From Casuarina equisetifolia (taxonomy: Eukaryota; Streptophyta; Magnoliopsida; Fagales; Casuarinaceae), in contig CM052357.1 in assembly GCA_028551475.1 (NCBI GenBank), forward strand, positions 17,097,931-17,161,930: a DNA stretch of 64,000 bases. The letters are read 5' to 3'. The number at the start of each line of letters is the position of its first letter. Positions within the stretch are counted from its first letter, which is position 1. The notes beneath the pieces are model-generated. The model was not told the origin of the DNA. It made no database searches and worked only from the letters and a program-made list of their open reading frames with translations. This document shows, piece by piece, positions 59,470 through 64,000 of this stretch. The translations under genes were made by a program, and so were the position numbers.

Positions 59470-60498
59470 TTAAAGAAATAGTTCAGAATTGTTTACCTCA
59501 TTATTTTCTTCCTTAAGAGTTGCTGTTGTGGTTAGGCATAGATGTGCAACCTCTTCTTGAGTTTCTTCATTAGATGAGGAGTTCTCATCATCCCAGGCAA
59601 CAATCATTGCCTTCTTTTTATTCTTGTTGTTTCTCTTCTTGATTGTCAGACAGTCAATCTTGATATGTCCTAGTTTCCTACATTCATAGCACACATTCTC
59701 CCTAGATTCATTTAATTCTTTTCTCCTATTTTGCCTTATGTTCTTGTTTAACCCTTTTCTTAGAAATTTTCTAAATCTTCTAGCTATAAAAGGTACTTTA
59801 TCATTTTCTGACTCTTCCTCTTCAACCTTTTCAACTTCTACTTTTAGTGCATGTGATCTTCTATTTTCTTTTTCTTTTTCACTTCTCATAAGCTGCATTT
59901 CATGAGTCTTAAGAGAACCTAGAAAATCATCTAAGGTCAGCACCTCTAGGTCATGAGCTTTTTCTATGGCCATCTTTTTAGGATCCCAACTCTCAGGTAG
60001 GGATATTAACATTTTTCTTACCATTTCCTCATTTGTATAGGTTTTTCCTAGCAATTTAAGTTCAAAAATAATTTTAGTGAATCTATCAAACATATCACTA
60101 ACAGTTTCAGAATCTTTCATAACAAATAATTCATAGTCATGTGTGAGCATATTAACTTTAGAAGACTTTACCTTTTTAGTTCCTTCATAGATGACTTTTA
60201 ACTTATTCCAAATTTCTTTACTGGTGGTGCAAGAGGACACTTTGTTAAACTCATGTGCTCTAAGACCACTATAGATCATATTCATGGACTTAGCATTTAA
60301 CCCCATTACTTTAGCTTCATTTTTTGACCATTCATTAGTTTCGGGTAATGTAATACCCTTCCTGATTACTTGCCAAGCTTCTAGATCTTGGCCTATTATG
60401 AAAACTTGCATTAATTATTTCCAATGCCTAAAATTAATGCCATCAAACAAGGGAGGTTTATTAAACCCCATAACAGCTAACCCTTTTTTAGAAGCCAT
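59470..60498 (-). pseudogene. element C: gag
   Basis: ATG at 60496-60498 (MASKKG), then FDGINFRHWK and a TAA at 60415-60417, after which 313 codons are open (60411-59470). Pieces: WQVIRKGITLPETNEWSKNE, YSGLRAHEFNKVSSCTTSKE, SLPESWDPKKMAIEKAHDLE, a basic EKENRRSHALK region, and the zinc knuckle CYECRKLGHIKIDC (C-x2-C-x4-H-x4-C, about 59660-59705). This is the capsid/nucleocapsid that packages element RNA, and it is the best-preserved protein of the window. Without the early stop it would be about 343 codons. Element A has the same stop; B does not. Confidence 0.95.
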
Positions 60499-60542
60499 AA
60501 TGTGGATCTACTCTAAGATGTTAGTCCTTTTAATTAGAGAAC

Positions 60543-60559
60543 CTGGCTCATATGCCAAT
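60543..60559 (-). other. primer binding site-like motif of element C
   Basis: Minus strand ATTGGCATATGAGCCAG, a drifted tRNA-Met primer site just inside the LTR. Confidence 0.6.
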
Positions 60560-61243
60560 TGTTGAGTTTTATGGCTTAACAAAAAGGGGGTTGTTCTTGT
60601 ACTGAAATATTCTTTTCAAAAATTCTAATCAATTACTTTACAATTTATATAATAATATGCAATCAAGCAGAAATATTTAATCAAATAGAGAGCGAGAGAA
60701 TCAACACCCAATTTACCACGGTGGTTCGGCACTTTACCTTGAGTCGTACGTCCACCTTCTTTTCCTTCAATCCACCCGATTGAAGTCACCTTTACTCAAC
60801 CTAATAGGAGAATACATTCTCTCTAATCCAAATAATTCCTCTTTAAAGGAATTATTAAGTCTGGATACAAATAATGATCAAAAGACATATACAATAGCAA
60901 ATCCCCAAATAATATGTTATTTTATGGGATATTGCTGATAAGAGGAGCTATTCAAACAAATATATCAAGATACAAAGCTCCTATCACGAAATCCCCAATT
61001 TGGAGAAATTAGGGTTTCAAATTTTCCTCAAGATTTATGTGCAGAAAATGTTTATAAGTGAAATCAGAACATAAATAATGTTATACAAGCTATGATTGAT
61101 GATATTATCAAAGATTAAACCGAATAGTCGAATATCACAATAAGCTTATGAACCACTGAATGATGTATGATCTTGAATCAAATGGTAACTAAGCTGAGTA
61201 AAGTATCTTTGCAAAGAGAGTGCTTCAAGATAGAGATCAATCA
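60560..61243 (-). repeat. 5' LTR of element C, truncated
   Basis: Matches the inner part of the 3' LTR (52287 onwards) with small differences, then stops at about 61243, where the 3' LTR goes on for another kilobase. The outer end, minisatellite and near-palindrome are lost. Confidence 0.9.
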
Positions 61244-61377
61244 TTCCCAAAATTCATTTTTTTTAATTGTTGAAAAAAAATCATTTTTTTGTTTTATTTT
61301 TATTTTGCTTTATTATTTTTATTTTGAAAAAAAAATTCCTTGTTAAGTTGTTATTGCTGAAAGATTTAGTAACTAGG

Positions 61378-61713
61378 ATGGAGAAAAATAATGGTACACA
61401 TAGACTTTTAAAAGACTATGTTGCACCAACATTTTGGGATGCCATATCAAGCATTAAAAGGCCTGAAATTTAGTCAAACAACTTTGAGATCAAGCCAGCA
61501 CTCATTCAAATGCTTCAAAACTCCTTGCAATTTAGTAGGCTACCAAACAATGATCTAAATGCTCACATTGAAGCCTTCCTTGAAATCTATAACCTAATAA
61601 AATACAATGGAGTCACAGATAATGCTATAAGGTTAAGACTATTTCCATTTTCTCTTAGGGACAAAGCTAAAAGTTGGCTCTTTTTTCTTCCTACAGGATT
61701 AATTACTACATAG
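61378..61713 (+). pseudogene. Ty3/gypsy gag fragment
   Basis: MEKNNGTHRLLKDYVAPTFW, one stop at 61471-61473, then NNFEIKPALIQMLQNSLQFS, DLNAHIEAFLEIYNLIKYNG, DNAIRLRLFPFSLRDKAKSW and LPTGLITT. This is the retrotransposon gag domain of plant gypsy elements (F.LKP.LI.MVQ..QF.G...EDP..HL..F...FPFSL...A..WL). It ends exactly where an inverted integrase fragment begins. AT-rich low-complexity sequence (61255-61340) precedes it. Confidence 0.92.
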
Positions 61714-62245
61714 AGGTTGGTATGAAGTTTACAAAGTTCAAAAGGCAATCAACCACTACTAAGATTAATCTACAGCCATCAACCTTTGGCAACCTAGTGA
61801 TAAGGTCCATAGAGACAATCTTCCATAGATGACTTGGGATTGGTAAGGGTTCCAATAATTTGCCATGAGCTCTTCGCTTTAGTTTATCTACTTGGCAAAC
61901 AAGACAATTTTTTACAAGTAATTTTATCTCATCTCCCATACCACACCAGAAGTATGAGGCTTCCACAAAAGCTCGTGTTTTCTGTTGTTTAGGATGACCT
62001 ACTTACTTGCTATCATGATATTCTTTGATGACCTTGTGATAAAGGTTCTCACACTTAGGCACATATAAGCACCTTCTCTTTGTGAAGAGCAATCCATCTT
62101 CTAACTAAAATTGCTTCATTTTGCCTTTTTTCACAAGTTGCTTTAACTGCTTGGCCACATAATCATGCGACATTCCTTCTTGTATTAGTAATGGAGTCAT
62201 AAATGTGTAAATGTTACTTAGAATTTAAATGAGGTTCATTAAATT
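61706..62245 (-). pseudogene. Ty3/gypsy integrase zinc-finger fragment
   Basis: Minus strand: LLFTKRRCLYVPKCENLYHK (about 62040-62100), HDSK.VGHPKQQKTRAFVEA, SYFWCGMGDEIKLLVKNCLV, CQVDK, then LWKIVSMDLITRLPKVDGCR with LILVVVDCL. This is the H-H-C-C integrase zinc-binding domain (both His, both Cys present) and the start of the core with its first Asp (SMDL). One stop interrupts it (DSK then TAG). It is on the opposite strand to the adjoining gag fragment. Confidence 0.92.
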
Positions 62246-63199
62246 GAGACACTTATCTTTCCAAACCATAGATATTTTCATTAAGACTAATGTTACAATC
62301 ATAAGTATGAAATCATAGCAGGAGTCTTTATTAAATATCATAATTGTTACACTTAGAGGTAGAAAAGTAACATTTCCCCCATTAAAAAGGTTAGTCACCC
62401 TCTATTAAATTCAAATACAAGGAACATGTAAAAGGAAATAACAATAGGAACGACTTGAGTGGATGACCCAATAAAGAAACTAGGTAGGCTAGACTCATAC
62501 TTGTACAGCTCAGTCCATTGGCCTGTACTACTAGTCTAGAACATGAAGGTCCAACTCGTATTGCATAACTTAGTCCATTGGCCCATATTGCTAGTCCAAA
62601 ACATATAGGCTCTTTAGATGCATTCATGTCCATGGCAATGCAATTGAATGTCTTGTCCACTAGCCTACAATAAAGTCTTTTGTGGTTGTAGCTTCACTAG
62701 CTTACAATCAAGTCTTTTATAGTTGTAGCTTTACTAGCTTACAATCAAGTCTTTTGTGGTTATAGCTTCCGATAATTGTTTTTGGAAATAAAAAGACCAA
62801 GCTCCCTAAATAGCTCCCCATAACTGTAACAACAATGGTGACCCATTCTTGTAAAATGCTACACCTTTAAGAAAAAAAGAAGTTATAAAGGCCTTCAAAT
62901 TACATAGTATTTTATCCAATTTCACCCATACATACCTTATTCCCTAAATGTTACTACACCACATAAATGGAGAGCTTAAGAAGCCACAATCATTTAGTCC
63001 CTACTAATAGATAAGATTTTTTAATTTGCTACTTGCATTATGGAATATTTTTAATCCCCTTACTTCTCTTCTCCTCCTATGAACCAGAACTTGTTAATTA
63101 TCTATAAGTTATCAAGGTGTTGTCATAATTGTGTCTTTGGATATGATTTATGTTTGCATATATTGTAGACATCACAAATTGTTTTCCATCCATTTGAAC
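62246..63199. other. unassigned; small tandem repeats
   Basis: No gene recognised. Two similar segments at about 62505-62545 and 62565-62605 share CTTAGTCCATTGGCC and CTAGTCCAAAACAT text. A regular 37-bp triplication is listed separately. Confidence 0.5.
62660..62770. repeat. 37-bp tandem triplication
   Basis: Three 37-bp units of the type CTAGCTTACAATCAAGTCTT plus TTGTGGTTGTAGCTTCA with few changes. Confidence 0.95.
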
Positions 63200-64000
63200 T
63201 ATTGGGTTTTATGATTTAACAAGAAAGAGGTTTTAATTGGTTAAGCTAAAACTCAGTCACCACTTTTTGAACCTCTAAAATGGTTCTTAGTGTTTATGAA
63301 AATCATACAAATGTAACAAGGATATAGGAAGCAAACTCTAAACAAGTAACACACTGATTTGCAATGAGACAGTGAACTATTATCAAGTAGTTGACAAACT
63401 AATCAATAAGTAAGACAACAAGCTAATATCAAGTAAAAGATAAGGTAATTAGCAACAAACAACAAGTAAGATCCAAGTCAATAGAGGGAAGAAAAATGCT
63501 AGATTTGCCACAGTGGTTCGGCACTCAGTCCTTGAATCCTAGGTCTACCATTTTCTCCTTTAATCTAACTAATTAAAGTCTCCTTTACTCAAACCATCTT
63601 AGGAGAAAACATTCTTCCTAATCGAACTAATTCCTCCTTAAAGGAGTTCTCAAGTACAATTACAAGATATGATCAAAAGATCATGTACCAGTGTAAATCC
63701 CTAAATAATGTAATAGTTTATGAGATATTGCTAATCAAAGGAGCTATTCAAGTATGAATAATGAAGATTAAAGCTCATATCATGAAACTCCCAAATTATA
63801 ACAAATTAGGGTTTTCAATTTCTCACAATGTTTATGTGCAATAAGTATTTTGAATGTAATTAGCACATAAATAAAGTCATACAAGGTACAATCGATGTTA
63901 TAATCAAAGAATAAACCAAATAATCAAATATCACTGAAACCTTGTGAGTCACCGATAGATGAACTAGCTTGAGTAAATGATTGAGTAAGCTCAAAGATTG
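63200..64000 (-). repeat. Sirevirus-like LTR, running off the right edge
   Basis: Starts TATTGGGTTTTATGATTTAAC (usual TGTTGGGTTTTATGGCTTAAC) and follows the LTR of element B through the AAGTAAC/AAGTAG-rich part and the GCCACAGTGGTTCGGCAC landmark (63507-63524). No gag follows on its left, so it is a solo LTR or a 3' LTR without readable pol. Confidence 0.85.

Noticed and set aside
58980..59473. Hydrophobic plus-strand ORFs resembling membrane proteins
   Set aside because: Antisense of the Lys/Asn-rich coiled-coil region of element C; AAA/AAT codons read backwards give Phe/Ile.
1..64000. tRNA, rRNA or snoRNA genes
   Set aside because: I saw no cloverleaf with A/B boxes or rRNA-like stretch; the tRNA-like matches are 12-15-bp retroelement primer sites only.

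Overview
The window looks like AT-rich nuclear DNA of a flowering plant. Every recognisable coding stretch but one is a decayed plant retrotransposon: Ty1/copia, including a Sirevirus-like family with roughly 1.5-1.7 kb LTRs, Ty3/gypsy, and L1-type LINEs. The Sirevirus type is known only from plants. I see no intact protein-coding host gene. The exception is a MIR399 microRNA locus at about 29.6-29.85 kb, recognised from its mature sequence, its foldback and two P1BS motifs upstream. The species cannot be fixed from the sequence; an angiosperm, probably a dicot with a TE-rich genome, is the best guess.

Left block (1-7.7 kb): a nest on the minus strand. An old copia element (LTR 7522-7732, PBS 7509-7521, gag down to about 5965) was hit by Sirevirus-like element B (LTR 4242-5959, gag 4180-3551). 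The gag of B was then hit twice, by a copy now reduced to a solo LTR (2044-3550) and by element A (LTR 499-1998, gag 435-1, running off the left edge). From 7.9 to 14 kb there are a plus-strand copia remnant, a plus-strand gypsy remnant with gag fused to RT by deletion, and a minus-strand copia remnant meeting it head to head at about 12.69 kb. From 14 to 25 kb I find almost nothing assignable.

Middle: a 5'-truncated LINE (25.16-26.78 kb, +), a possible divergent LTR (26.8-28.1 kb), and then a GC-richer island (28.2-30.4 kb) with the MIR399 hairpin. A full-structure but broken LINE lies on the minus strand (37.0-31.2 kb). A solo LTR with a perfect 5-bp duplication (32309-33974) sits inside its reverse transcriptase.

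Right: an unclassified LTR element (38.25-39.03 kb), a plus-strand copia (40.0-44.1 kb), a 54-bp-arm inverted repeat (45.1 kb), a plus-strand solo LTR (46452-48084), and plus-strand copia D (48121-52286). The 3' LTR of D was entered by Sirevirus-like element C (52287-61243, minus). The integrase of C in turn carries a 1427-bp solo LTR of another family (56439-57865, perfect 5-bp duplication). The window ends with two inverted gypsy fragments, a short tandem array and one more LTR running off the right edge.

Two patterns cross the window. Each Sirevirus-like LTR has a tandem repeat of its own unit at the same relative place. All well-preserved copies share one 27-bp near-palindrome near the LTR start. 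All TE proteins carry stops, frameshifts or catalytic-site changes, so none is expected to be active.
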